A stretch of DNA of 64,000 nt, taken from the NCBI GenBank assembly GCA_022072405.1, contig JAJVHX010000018.1, forward strand, positions 184,694 to 248,693, in the 5' to 3' direction. Positions 8,708-16,653 of this stretch are shown piece after piece; positions within the stretch are counted from its first letter, which is position 1, and every line of letters begins with the position of its first letter. The DNA comes from Phycisphaerae bacterium. Lineage in GTDB: Bacteria; Planctomycetota; Phycisphaerae; UBA1845; CAIVHJ01. The position numbers were made by a program, and so were the translations under genes. The notes beneath the pieces are model-generated. The model searched no databases. It saw only the letters and a list, made by a program, of their open reading frames with translations, and had not been told where the DNA came from.

Positions 8708-9742
8708 TTATCCCGCAACCGCTACCGGGTTGAAGACTGCATGGTTGTTGCGCTTGTTCCTTGTAACATTTTCGGTTGGAAAATTCAGTAACGCCCGCAC
8801 CCGCGCGGGCAGTCTGGCTCGATGGGTGCAGGCTTGTTGCAGCAGGGTCGCGCCGTCCCACACGCGGATGTGGAAGTGCCCGGGCATCATCTCCATTTCG
8901 GCCACCTGACTGAAACCACCCCAGGAGACGAACAAGCCGTGCGTCGCCTGGAAGAGGCGCATCGCCCCCACCAGTTCGCGCACCACCGGCGCCGAGACCG
9001 GCCGATCGTTCAACTTCACCTGCACGCCGATGCGCGGTCCATCAAAGCCCAGCGGCCCGCGCGACGCGAGCAGATCGCACCCGCTGTCGGCCCCTCGCCG
9101 GCCGGTGGTCACGCAATAACCCAGCGCTGCCAATACCCCGCCCACTACCTCGACAAAATCCGCACCCGTCCAGCGGGTCCGCAGCGACTGGCGATACTGC
9201 CAATTGTGTGGATTGGCTCCTGCCGACTCAATCGATTCGACGCCGATGGACTGATCCGCCATCGCCCCGCCACCCAGCCAGCCTCGAAATCGTTGTTCCG
9301 CATCGGGCAAACGCACCTGCCCGAAAATCCGCGGCACGCGCAAGCTGTATAGCAGGTCCGCATCGACTGCTTCATTTTCGATCGGCCGCTCAGCCCAGCG
9401 CACCGCCCGTTCATGGCGAAACTCCAACGCCGCCGAAGCGTTGTAGACATAATCCCCAACCACTTCACCCAGCAGAACCATCGGCGCGGTGCGCAATGGA
9501 ATCGCCATCAGGTCGCCGGGTCGGCATTGATAGCGAAAAGCCCGCGCCTGAGCCGCCCACAGGCTGAGTTTCTGTGCCGGCCAATATCCCGGCACCTGCC
9601 ACAGCGCCTGCCGGATATGCTCCATTCCCCCAGACTGCTCCAGCGACGACAGACCCACCATCGGCAGGCAGACCACCTGCTGATCCTGGTAATAGCGCTG
9701 ATAGGTATCGAGCGGACCAGGTTTGGTGACCCAGATGGCCAT
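8708..9742 (-). CDS. Mrr-type restriction endonuclease-like protein
   Basis: 344 residues from ATG 9742 (GAGGG upstream; TTG at 9745 possible). The N-terminal half has C-R-P-G-D-L, G-E-V-V-G-D-Y-V-Y and H-E-R-A-V-R-W, the arrangement seen at the N-terminus of many Mrr-like nucleases. The C-terminal half is a PD-(D/E)xK nuclease fold: G-A-D-S-G-C-D-L-L supplies the acidic residue and G-V-Q-V-K the Q-x-K. This would suit modification-dependent (type IV) restriction. No methylase is adjacent. The last 30 residues (from about R-V-R-A-L-L-N) are poorly conserved-looking. Confidence 0.75.
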   Translation of the reverse strand: MAIWVTKPGPLDTYQRYYQDQQVVCLPMVGLSSLEQSGGMEHIRQALWQVPGYWPAQKLSLWAAQARAFRYQCRPGDLMAIPLRTAPMVLLGEVVGDYVYNASAALEFRHERAVRWAERPIENEAVDADLLYSLRVPRIFGQVRLPDAEQRFRGWLGGGAMADQSIGVESIESAGANPHNWQYRQSLRTRWTGADFVEVVGGVLAALGYCVTTGRRGADSGCDLLASRGPLGFDGPRIGVQVKLNDRPVSAPVVRELVGAMRLFQATHGLFVSWGGFSQVAEMEMMPGHFHIRVWDGATLLQQACTHRARLPARVRALLNFPTENVTRNKRNNHAVFNPVAVAG

Positions 9743-10089
9743 CAACTGCCCTCACATAATTCCGTAAACCATCGGCCAATCCGGGCTGATTACCCGCAAC
9801 GACCTCTGTACCGATCCATGACATCATGCATATTGATTATTTTGCGCTACGAACAGAGTAAGACAATTGCATTATTGCCAACAGGCCGAACAGATACCGA
9901 CCCTTTGGGCTGGCGGATGAAACCTGATTGTATTTCTTATCGCTTTTGAATGATTTTATGGAATTGTGAGTGAACCGCTGTTGTCACTTTGTCTGACAAA
10001 ACAGGGCGAGAATAAGTCTGTCAGATTTTTTATCAAACCGGCGATTTTCTCTGTGAAAATACCGACATGCTAACACCGTCAGACCCTTG
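9743..10089. other. Intergenic region with orphan terminator
   Basis: No coding gene is supported. It contains a plus-strand terminator-like hairpin at 9992-10031 that no plus-strand gene explains; the genes on both sides are on the minus strand. Confidence 0.5.
9992..10031 (+). terminator. Rho-independent terminator-like hairpin without an upstream gene
   Basis: TCTGACA (9992-9998) pairs with TGTCAGA (10019-10025) and is followed by six T residues. It could end an untracked small RNA transcribed from about 9830-9950. Confidence 0.4.
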
Positions 10090-11160
10090 TTAGCGACCCA
10101 GCCCCCCAAAATCTGCTGCCAGATCAACCACCATGGCGGGGCATTGCTGTTGCTGATAGGCGAGTGTCAATTGCTGAGGATTCAACCAGCCCTCTGCGTC
10201 CCAGCGCCAGGTCAATCGTCTAGCACTGGCCGACACCGCCTCTACCTGCCGAATGCCTTGATCCGGATGATAAGTCACGTGCAACTGGGCGTCCTGCAGG
10301 AAGCTGAAGTCCGAGAGATCCGCTGAAGGCCCCAGCCATGAAGTAAATCCGGCGTACAGTCCTGTCGCCCGCAATTCCGAAAAACCCTCCGGCGTTCGAC
10401 TGACTTCCGCATGCTCGGCGTGTTGCTCGATCAGGGTGACCAGTTGCGCCAGCGCTGCCCGATCACTCAGCCGCTTGAGCGGATCGATGAATCGCCGATA
10501 AAGTACACCATCCGCAACCGAGGACGTGCCGGGAATTCGCAGGTAGACTCCCAGCCGGGCGGTCCGATAGAGCAGGGTATCCGCCGCGACCGGCTGCCCA
10601 TCCGCACCACTCAGATTGTGCAGCCGCAGATAGATCCACTCCTCCTGGGGCGACAGGCCCACGCGCACTTCCAGTTGCCCGTGCAACTGCCCGCCAAACT
10701 GCGTACCACTCTCCAGCCCCGGCACATCAACCAGCAACTCCGCATAGGCTTGATGACTCTCCGCCGTGCCCAGCAGCACCTGCCCGCTGACCACCCCGTC
10801 TGTCAGCGAACCGGTGTGAATCGGTATCTGCTCCAGATTCAACCGTAACGGTTGATCCAGTGCTTGATGAAGTTTCTGGAAAATGGTATTCGCCGAAACA
10901 GGCTGCCCGACAGCGCTCCAGATCACCACGCCCACCAGCAGCATGGCTGCCATCGCCCCTGCGGTGGCCACGTAACGCACCAGACGACAGGAATGTGTCA
11001 TCGCACCGCTCAGTGCTGCACCGCATTTCCACGACTGCATCTGTTCGGTAGTCGGCTCCGCCGGCCAGTTCAGTACCGGCCCCATCTGTCGCAGATGGGT
11101 ATCCCACCATTGATCCGGGCTTCGCCCGTCCGCCGGTTGAATTGTAGGTGTCTCTTTCAT
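10090..11160 (-). CDS. Membrane protein paired with ECF sigma factor (putative anti-sigma/LolA-like)
   Basis: 356 residues. A cytoplasmic N-terminus of about 60 residues precedes a single membrane segment (about 66-86, A-M-A-A-M-L-L-V-G-V-V-I-W), followed by an external domain of about 260 residues with beta-rich repeats. Its ATG overlaps the stop of the ECF sigma gene (ATGA), so the two are translationally coupled. The topology fits a transmembrane anti-sigma factor. The outer domain resembles the LolA/DUF-type periplasmic domains often found in planctomycete sigma partners, but no zinc anti-sigma motif is visible. Confidence 0.65.
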   Translation of the reverse strand: MKETPTIQPADGRSPDQWWDTHLRQMGPVLNWPAEPTTEQMQSWKCGAALSGAMTHSCRLVRYVATAGAMAAMLLVGVVIWSAVGQPVSANTIFQKLHQALDQPLRLNLEQIPIHTGSLTDGVVSGQVLLGTAESHQAYAELLVDVPGLESGTQFGGQLHGQLEVRVGLSPQEEWIYLRLHNLSGADGQPVAADTLLYRTARLGVYLRIPGTSSVADGVLYRRFIDPLKRLSDRAALAQLVTLIEQHAEHAEVSRTPEGFSELRATGLYAGFTSWLGPSADLSDFSFLQDAQLHVTYHPDQGIRQVEAVSASARRLTWRWDAEGWLNPQQLTLAYQQQQCPAMVVDLAADFGGLGR

Positions 11161-11747
11161 GTTGGCTCCTCCAGATGAGCCAGTCGATACCGCAGTTGCT
11201 GCCGCGCCCGGTACAACCGCCCCTCCACCGCCCGTTCGCTGATTCCCAGCACCTGGGCCATTTCCGCAAACATCTCACCGCGCACATAGTGGCGGATGAT
11301 CAGGTCCTGTTCCTCGCTGCCCAGTTCGGTAATAGCCAGCAGCAATTGATCGCGTAGTTCCTGTTGTTCGAGCAGCTCCAGCGGCAGCAACTCCCGATCC
11401 ATCCGCCGGGACAGCTCCGTCGCCACCTGAGGATTTTCCAGCGGAACATGCTCCGGACGGCGAAGCACTTTCCGCCAGTGATCATTGATCAGATTCTTCG
11501 CCAGCCGCCGCAGCCAGAACTCAAACTCATCTGACGGTATCATCCGGTCTGAACGGCTGACCTTGATCCACAATTGCTGCATCAGGTCATCAGCCAGTGC
11601 CTGGTCGTTGCCCACCCGCACAGCAACGTAACGATAGAGACCCACCCGGCAACGGTCGAACATCCGCTCGACCAGCCGCCGACGGTCCGCTTCCTGGCCG
11701 CTCACCAGCGCGGGCAGCACTCCGACCCAGCCGGCCGATGCCGTCAT
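11157..11747 (-). CDS. ECF RNA polymerase sigma factor
   Basis: 196 residues from ATG 11747, preceded by AGGAGA; a GTG at 11777 is possible. Region 2 is seen as Y-R-Y-V-A-V-R-V-G-N-D-Q-A-L-A-D-D-L, with F-W-L-R-R-L-A-K-N-L-I-N-D-H-W-R-K. Region 4 includes E-Q-D-L-I-I-R-H-Y and the helix-turn-helix M-A-Q-V-L-G-I-S-E-R-A-V-E-G-R-L-Y-R-A-R-Q. The stop overlaps the start of the membrane partner. The target regulon is unknown. Confidence 0.9.
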   Translation of the reverse strand: MTASAGWVGVLPALVSGQEADRRRLVERMFDRCRVGLYRYVAVRVGNDQALADDLMQQLWIKVSRSDRMIPSDEFEFWLRRLAKNLINDHWRKVLRRPEHVPLENPQVATELSRRMDRELLPLELLEQQELRDQLLLAITELGSEEQDLIIRHYVRGEMFAEMAQVLGISERAVEGRLYRARQQLRYRLAHLEEPT

Positions 11748-11887
11748 CGACTTTTTCTCCTGCGACCGATTTTTCACCAGTCCCGGTGCCTCTCTAATTC
11801 AAACGCCCGTCCCCGCCACACCCCACAACACCTAATTAATCAGCCCGCAACACTCAGCACTCCTGTTGCCCGTTGCCTGTTTTCTGT

Positions 11888-11920
11888 CCCCTATCCCCTA
11901 TCCCCTATCCCCTTCCCCTA
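11888..11920 (+). repeat. C-rich short tandem repeat upstream of purB
   Basis: The motif CCCCTAT is iterated about four times with small variations, ending just before the purB -10 box. Such strand-biased repeats can change length. Confidence 0.6.
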
Positions 11921-11921
11921 T

Positions 11922-11927
11922 TACAAT
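11922..11927 (+). promoter_or_regulatory. -10 box for purB, probably leaderless
   Basis: TACAAT ends 7 nt before ATG 11935. The upstream sequence is the C-rich repeat, without a Shine-Dalgarno motif. Confidence 0.4.
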
Positions 11928-11934
11928 TCTACCC

Positions 11935-13395
11935 ATGCCGCCGGATAAATATCAGACCTACGAATCCCCGCTGGTGTCCCGTAACGCCTCGCCGGAGATG
12001 GTCCGGCTTTTTTCACCTGAACACCGGGTGGGTCTGTGGCGAAAGCTGTGGATCGCCCTGGCTGAAGCCCAGCACGAACTGGGACTACCTATAACCACCC
12101 GGCAGATTACCGCCCTGAAGAAAGCCGCCCCCCGCATCGACTTCGCCCGGGCCGCCGAACACGAAAAACGGCTCCGCCATGATGTGATGGCCCAGGTGCA
12201 TACTTTCGGCGACGCAGCGCCGATCGCTCGCGGGATTCTGCACCTCGGAGCCACCAGCGCGGATATCACCGACAACGCCGACCTGCTGATCCTGCGCGAT
12301 GCTCTGACCCTGATTCGCAACTGGCTGGCCAACGTGATCGACGCCTTCGGCCGCTTCGCACAACAATATCGCCGCCTGCCGATACTTGGCTTCACCCACT
12401 TTCAGCCGGCTCAACTCACCACGGTCGGCAAGCGGGCGACCCTGTGGTGTTATGATTTCGTCATGGATCTGCAGCGCGTCGAGCAGGAACTCGCTGCCCT
12501 GGAATTCCGGGGACTCAAAGGGGCCACCGGCACGCAGAACAGTTTTCTGGAACTGTTTTCTCAAGGAGTCGAGGGCTTCAGCCTGCGCGGCGCAGAAGCC
12601 CGCGTCCGCCGCCTGGAAAAACGATTCACTCACAAAATGGGTTTTGAAAAAATCGCACCCGTCACCGGCCAGACCTATTCCCGGAAAGTGGACGCCCAGG
12701 TGATCGGCCTGCTCGCCGGCGTCGCCGTCAGCGCCCACAAATTCTGCAACGATCTCCGCCTGCTGGCCCATCGCCGCGAAATGGAAGAACCCTTCGAACG
12801 CGATCAGATCGGCTCCAGTGCCATGCCCTACAAGCGAAACCCGATGCGCTGCGAACGGGCGACCGGCCTGGCCCGCTTTGTCATCTCCCTGGCCAACTCG
12901 CCGCTGCAGACCGCCGCGGAACAGTGGCTGGAACGCACACTCGACGATTCCGCCAACCGTCGGCTCACGCTGCCGGAAACTTTTCTGGCTACGGACGGCA
13001 TTCTGCGAATCGTCACCAACGTCGCCCGAGGCCTGGTGGTGAACAAAGCCATCGTCGCTGCCAACGTCCGCCAGGAACTGCCCTTTCTCGCCAGCGAAAA
13101 CCTGCTGATGCACGCGGCCCGCGCCGGCGGCGACCGCCAGCAACTGCACGAAAAACTCCGCCGCCTGACCCACACCGCCGCCCAGCAGATCAAAAATGGT
13201 GAAACACCCGATTTGTGGAACACCCTGCGTGATGATCCCGAGTTCGGAAAAATCAACTTATCAAAACTGCTGAACCCCGCCGCTCATGTCGGTCTGGCCC
13301 CTCAACAGACCGCCGATTTCCTCCGCCAATTTGTCACGCCCATCCGCCGCCGCTATCGCACCCTGCTCAGCGCCAACGCTTCGCTGGAAGTCTAA
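11935..13395 (+). CDS. purB: Adenylosuccinate lyase
   Basis: 486 residues. Splits adenylosuccinate to AMP and SAICAR to AICAR in purine synthesis. The fumarase/aspartase-superfamily signature G-S-S-A-M-P-Y-K-R-N-P is present, as are H-L-G-A-T-S-A-D-I-T-D and T-H-F-Q-P-A-Q. The start is set by homology (P-P-D-K-Y-Q-T-Y-E-S-P-L). The open frame upstream to 11866 only translates the C-rich repeat. Monocistronic by appearance. Confidence 0.95.
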   Translation: MPPDKYQTYESPLVSRNASPEMVRLFSPEHRVGLWRKLWIALAEAQHELGLPITTRQITALKKAAPRIDFARAAEHEKRLRHDVMAQVHTFGDAAPIARGILHLGATSADITDNADLLILRDALTLIRNWLANVIDAFGRFAQQYRRLPILGFTHFQPAQLTTVGKRATLWCYDFVMDLQRVEQELAALEFRGLKGATGTQNSFLELFSQGVEGFSLRGAEARVRRLEKRFTHKMGFEKIAPVTGQTYSRKVDAQVIGLLAGVAVSAHKFCNDLRLLAHRREMEEPFERDQIGSSAMPYKRNPMRCERATGLARFVISLANSPLQTAAEQWLERTLDDSANRRLTLPETFLATDGILRIVTNVARGLVVNKAIVAANVRQELPFLASENLLMHAARAGGDRQQLHEKLRRLTHTAAQQIKNGETPDLWNTLRDDPEFGKINLSKLLNPAAHVGLAPQQTADFLRQFVTPIRRRYRTLLSANASLEV

Positions 13396-13416
13396 GAACC
13401 GGTTTTAAAATTTAAA

Positions 13417-13440
13417 GAGCCGCAGGCTTTAGCCTGCGCG
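13417..13440 (+). repeat. REP-like palindrome (copy B)
   Basis: GAGCCGCAGGC-TTTA-GCCTGCGCG, the cleanest copy of the family: a 6-bp GC stem (GCAGGC/GCCTGC) with a TTTA loop. Confidence 0.65.
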
Positions 13441-13492
13441 ATACGCAACTATGCAATTTTGAATCGGAACCTAACAAGCTATTATACAACTC

Positions 13493-13522
13493 ATCACCGA
13501 GCCGCGACCGTACGGGGAGCAG
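13493..13522 (+). repeat. Second short repeat family: CACCGAGCCGCGACCGTA
   Basis: GCCGCGACCGTACGGGGAGC is close to GCCGCGATCGTAAGGGAGC at 36.8 kb. It starts with CACCGAGCC, the complement of the GGCTCGGTG motif at 7.06 and 8.65 kb. Confidence 0.5.
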
Positions 13523-13738
13523 GAATCTTAGTGTTTGCTTTTCTCCACCCCTTCCTCACGGACACTGCTCTGAAAACCGAAAGACCGTTTATCGAGTTCA
13601 GCAATTGCTCTTAAACGCAAATACCCCGAGAAGTTTCCCCAGCTCTCCGTCGCCGATGTCGAAGCATATTATCGTTTCTTATCGGCCCTCTTGTTTATCG
13701 TATATTTAATTGCCTACGCCACCATATGAGGAGATGTC

Positions 13739-14302
13739 GTGTATTCCACGCCACCAAATGTTCTACGCTCATCGGCCTTCAGCCTGGTCGAACTGATCAT
13801 CGTGATCGTGATCATTGGCATCATTTCCGCCATCGCCATTCCCAAGCTCAGCAATGCCAACAGCAACGCCCTGCGCGACCAGACCTGCCAAAATGCCGTC
13901 ACCATTCAGAAAGCCCTCGATGGTCTGCTGCTGGAATATCCCGACCTGCCTGCAATAGACCAGGATCTCTCAGAAAATTTAGTACACTATCTGGTGTTAC
14001 CCCTCGATTCTCATTACTGCGCCATCCCGGAAGCACCGCTGGGTAGTTATCTGCCTTATATCCCTCAGAACCCTCTGGTCAGCCAGGCTCCATCTGCGTT
14101 AACGCAATTTTCATATGATGCCCCGGGAACAACCTGTTCTAACGACCCCTATCCCTATACCGTCCGGATGGCTCTTGGGAACGGTTTTTCCGCTTCTCCG
14201 ATCAACGAGGATACGGATTACGGCTGGTATCTAAATAATCAGACTGGTGATTATCGAATCGGTTACTACCTGGGCCTTGATAAGGCAGCCGTTTTCCCAT
14301 GA
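13739..14302 (+). CDS. Type II secretion/type IV pilin-like protein 1
   Basis: 187 residues from GTG 13739, with GAGGAG 5 nt upstream. The N-terminus has a class III signal: a short basic/polar leader, then F-S-L-V-E-L-I-I-V-I-V-I-I-G-I and the expected Glu at mature +5. The residue before the cleavage site is Ala, not the usual Gly. The rest is a small pseudopilin-like globular domain with cysteines that could pair. The stop overlaps the start of the next pseudopilin (ATGA). Confidence 0.85.
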   Translation: MYSTPPNVLRSSAFSLVELIIVIVIIGIISAIAIPKLSNANSNALRDQTCQNAVTIQKALDGLLLEYPDLPAIDQDLSENLVHYLVLPLDSHYCAIPEAPLGSYLPYIPQNPLVSQAPSALTQFSYDAPGTTCSNDPYPYTVRMALGNGFSASPINEDTDYGWYLNNQTGDYRIGYYLGLDKAAVFP

Positions 14303-14895
14303 ACCCTCCAGCACAATTACCTGGTCCTGATACTCCTTCGCCGGCTTTCAGCCTGGTTGAGCTGATCATTGTCATGGTCATCCTCGGCATCCTCGCCGCC
14401 ATCGCCATTCCCAAACTCAGTTCCGCCTCCGACAATGCCCTGCTGCAGGAAGCCAAAGCCAACGCCCGCGCCATTCAAAAAGCTATCGATGCCTTTACAT
14501 TGGAACATCCGGCCGTGGCTCCCAAAGTATCCCAGGAAGCGCTTCCTTCGTTTGCACAAAAGCTCCGTATATATCTATATTTCCCACTGGATTCTGCCGG
14601 CTGTGTTGAAACAGAAAACAGGTCGAGGCCGGCGTACCTGCATATTCCGCCCAACCCATTAATCGACAACCATCCATATACCCTGGTCCCTCTGTCATAT
14701 TCTCCACCCACTATCTGTGGACAAAGCATGATCAGCGACCCGAATTATCACTATTACCCTGGCGCCAAGTTGTCATCAGCAGTATTACAGGATCCTGCCG
14801 GATGGGGCTGGGCGCTTGGCGTGCTGAATAACGAGTGGCGCATTTACTATTTCCCCAGCAAGAAAATCGACACGCCGGCATTGTTACCTGACTAA
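14299..14895 (+). CDS. Type II secretion/type IV pilin-like protein 2
   Basis: 198 residues, a paralogue of the preceding gene and translationally coupled to it by a 4-nt overlap. The prepilin signal is P-A-F-S-L-V-E-L-I-I-V-M-V-I-L-G-I-L, again with Ala at -1 and Glu at +5. Both proteins share a layout of A-R-A-I-Q-K-A-I-D, L-E-H-P, F-P-L-D-S and a C-terminal G-W-x-L. The stop codon lies inside the terminal repeat of the element that begins at 14892, so the original C-terminus may have been changed by its insertion. No pilus ATPase or peptidase is nearby. Confidence 0.85.
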   Translation: MNPPAQLPGPDTPSPAFSLVELIIVMVILGILAAIAIPKLSSASDNALLQEAKANARAIQKAIDAFTLEHPAVAPKVSQEALPSFAQKLRIYLYFPLDSAGCVETENRSRPAYLHIPPNPLIDNHPYTLVPLSYSPPTICGQSMISDPNYHYYPGAKLSSAVLQDPAGWGWALGVLNNEWRIYYFPSKKIDTPALLPD

Positions 14896-15240
14896 GCGCG
14901 TGCGTGAAAAGCGTTCCTGGGTCCAGTTATCGTCGATGAATCATGAAGTGGATCATAACGCAACGGAGCAGGGTGGTGCGGTGTGGGAATAGGGATCGTC
15001 GTCCCGGCGCCGCTGTTGACGAAGTCCGCAACCGGTGGTTCACCGACCAGCCGCTGGTCAACCGTTCAGCAGCCCCTGCTCCGGTTCTGCTCTGCGTCGG
15101 GTCGCTGTCGCCATGATGAATATATATACTCGTCCACCGATCGCTGAACCTTAGCTGAGTAGCAGGCGCGAGGAAATTGGCCGAGACCGGCTCATTCCCT
15201 TCCCAGGCCTCAACGAAAACCTACTCACACACTTTCTAAG
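14892..15240 (+). mobile_element. MITE-like inverted-repeat element, copy 1
   Basis: 349 bp, non-coding, and nearly identical in inverse orientation to 29940-30348. The termini are imperfect inverted repeats: CTAAGCGCGTGCGTGA at the left and, read inward from the right, CTTAGAAAGTGTGTGA. It contains one palindromic GACCAGCCGCTGGTC unit, where copy 2 has a tandem array. No transposase is encoded. Confidence 0.75.
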
Positions 15241-15332
15241 CCCATCCGCTCCAGACATCACCCCGTTCGCCCTGCTATACACAACCCCGATGCCGAATTA
15301 TGATGTGGTTAGTTGTGGTTTCATAATTCAAT

Positions 15333-15356
15333 GAGCCGCGGGCTTTAACCCGCGCG
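15333..15356 (+). repeat. REP-like palindrome (copy C)
   Basis: GAGCCGCGGGCTTTAACCCGCGCG; a GCGGG/CCCGC stem in the same frame as copy B, between element copy 1 and pyrE. Confidence 0.6.
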
Positions 15357-15422
15357 AAGCCTCAATGGGTGATTTTGAAACCTGATCTAGAAGTATTTTC
15401 TATATACCTACTTGAGGACTCC

Positions 15423-15947
15423 ATGACGCGCGAACAATTGATCGCCCGTATCCGCGAAACCGCCTATCTCGAAGGAGATTTTACTCTGCGCAGCGGCCGC
15501 AAGAGCAAGTACTATCTCGACAAATATCGCTTCGAAACCCAGCCGGACATTCTGGCTGCACTAGGCCGGGAGTTTGCCCGGTATGTTACCCCTGCCGTCA
15601 CCTTGATCGCCGGTGCGGAACTGGGCGGCGTGCCCCTGGCGGCTACAACCGCTATCGCCGCACAAAAACCTTTCGTCATCGTCCGTAATGCCAAAAAAGA
15701 TTATGGCACCGGCAACGTCATGGAGGGAATCCTTCCGCCCAATCCCCACGTGCTGCTGGTCGAAGACATCGCCACCACCGGCGGCCAGGTGCTCGAAGCC
15801 GCCCAGGTGCTCCGCCAGCGCGGCGCCACCATCGAAGCCATCGTCGCCGTGATCGACCGCCAGGAAGGCGCCCGCGAAAACATCACCAGCGCCGGCTTTT
15901 TATTTCACAGTCTCTTCACCAAAGCGGATCTGGGGATCACCGGCTGA
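15423..15947 (+). CDS. pyrE: Orotate phosphoribosyltransferase
   Basis: 174 residues from ATG 15423 (TTGAGGACTCC upstream). Converts orotate and PRPP to OMP in pyrimidine synthesis. The N-terminus has G-D-F-T-L-R-S-G-R-K-S-K-Y-Y-L-D. The PRPP motif is V-L-L-V-E-D-I-A-T-T-G-G, and the flexible loop K-K-D-Y-G-T-G-N precedes it. Length is typical. No other pyr gene is adjacent. Confidence 0.95.
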   Translation: MTREQLIARIRETAYLEGDFTLRSGRKSKYYLDKYRFETQPDILAALGREFARYVTPAVTLIAGAELGGVPLAATTAIAAQKPFVIVRNAKKDYGTGNVMEGILPPNPHVLLVEDIATTGGQVLEAAQVLRQRGATIEAIVAVIDRQEGARENITSAGFLFHSLFTKADLGITG

Positions 15948-16419
15948 ACCATTAATCGGCTTCCAATATTGCTAACTCTCCGTGACGACTGGAATAGCGC
16001 CACAGCATGATTCACGAAGAAAATTAGAGCAGCATTAACTGGTAACGGGCTGGCCGATGCGTTATTCTGAAAGCGTATCGTATTGGCAGTCATCACCCTT
16101 CTGCCAGACGAAGATCGGCCTTGTGGGAAGCAGTGTTGCGATGAATGAGTGGCCTCGCTGGGTGGTCAGCAGATGAGAAACGTTTCGCCGAGGGCGAATC
16201 TGGTCCCGTTTCTCATCGCCCGCAATCCTGATCCTGTTCCGCTCAGGCCTGATCGGCTTTCACCAAGCAGTGACCGTATGGGATCAATTCTCACCCCCTT
16301 GCAGATGAAGCCTTTCCCCGCTTATTGATAACTCAATCCCCCGCTGGACATCGCTTTCAGCGGCCCGATGTGTTATAGTACGCCGCTTCGTGATTCGTTT
16401 CCCAATTGCCGGAGTCTAA
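15948..16419. other. Intergenic region with nested hairpin and direct repeat
   Basis: No gene is supported. It contains a nested inverted repeat (16172-16217) flanked by two related copies of GATCGGC(C/T)TT...AGCAGTG (16113-16135 and 16251-16272). A -10-like TATAGT at 16374-16379 may serve infA. Confidence 0.5.
16172..16217 (+). repeat. Nested inverted repeat, possible structured RNA
   Basis: GATGAGAAACG (16172-16182) pairs perfectly with CGTTTCTCATC (16207-16217). Inside it TTCGCC-GAG-GGCGAA (16184-16198) forms a second hairpin. No T-tract follows, so it is not a standard terminator. Confidence 0.55.
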
Positions 16420-16647
16420 ATGGCCAAAGCGGATGCCATCCAGATGGAAGCCAGGGTTCTCAAAGCCCTGCCCAACACCATGTTCCTGGTCGAGTGCACC
16501 ATCGGCGACCGCAAACATGAAGTGCTCGCCACCATCTCCGGCCGCATGCGCCAAAATTTCGTCCGCATCCTCCCCGGTGATTCCGTCACCGTCGAAATCT
16601 CCCCCTACGACCTTAAACGCGGCCGCATCGTCTACCGCGCCAAATAA
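16420..16647 (+). CDS. infA: Translation initiation factor IF-1
   Basis: 75 residues, the usual IF-1 length. The S1/OB-fold sequence is clear: V-L-x-A-L-P-N-T-M-F-x-V, [16 protein letters not shown] and the C-terminal R-G-R-I-V-Y-R. It binds the 30S A site during initiation. GGAG lies 7 nt upstream of the ATG. It is not in a ribosomal protein operon here. Confidence 0.97.
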   Translation: MAKADAIQMEARVLKALPNTMFLVECTIGDRKHEVLATISGRMRQNFVRILPGDSVTVEISPYDLKRGRIVYRAK

Positions 16648-16653
16648 AGCCCT

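Larger units (their letters stand above)
13396..13738. other. Intergenic region with two palindromic repeats
   Basis: Holds REP copy B (13417-13440) and the second motif at 13493-13522. The last 100 bases are AT-richer and should contain the promoter of the pseudopilin pair. No gene is seen. Confidence 0.5.

Noticed and set aside
11866..11934. Longer purB start
   Set aside because: Would translate the C-rich repeat as S-P-I-P-Y-P-L-S-P; the downstream ATG fits the -10 box and family start.
15948..16419. Candidate 4.5S/SRP or 6S RNA
   Set aside because: A GGAAGCAG segment was noted, but the SRP tetraloop context and the 6S bubble cannot be drawn; left as an unexplained hairpin.
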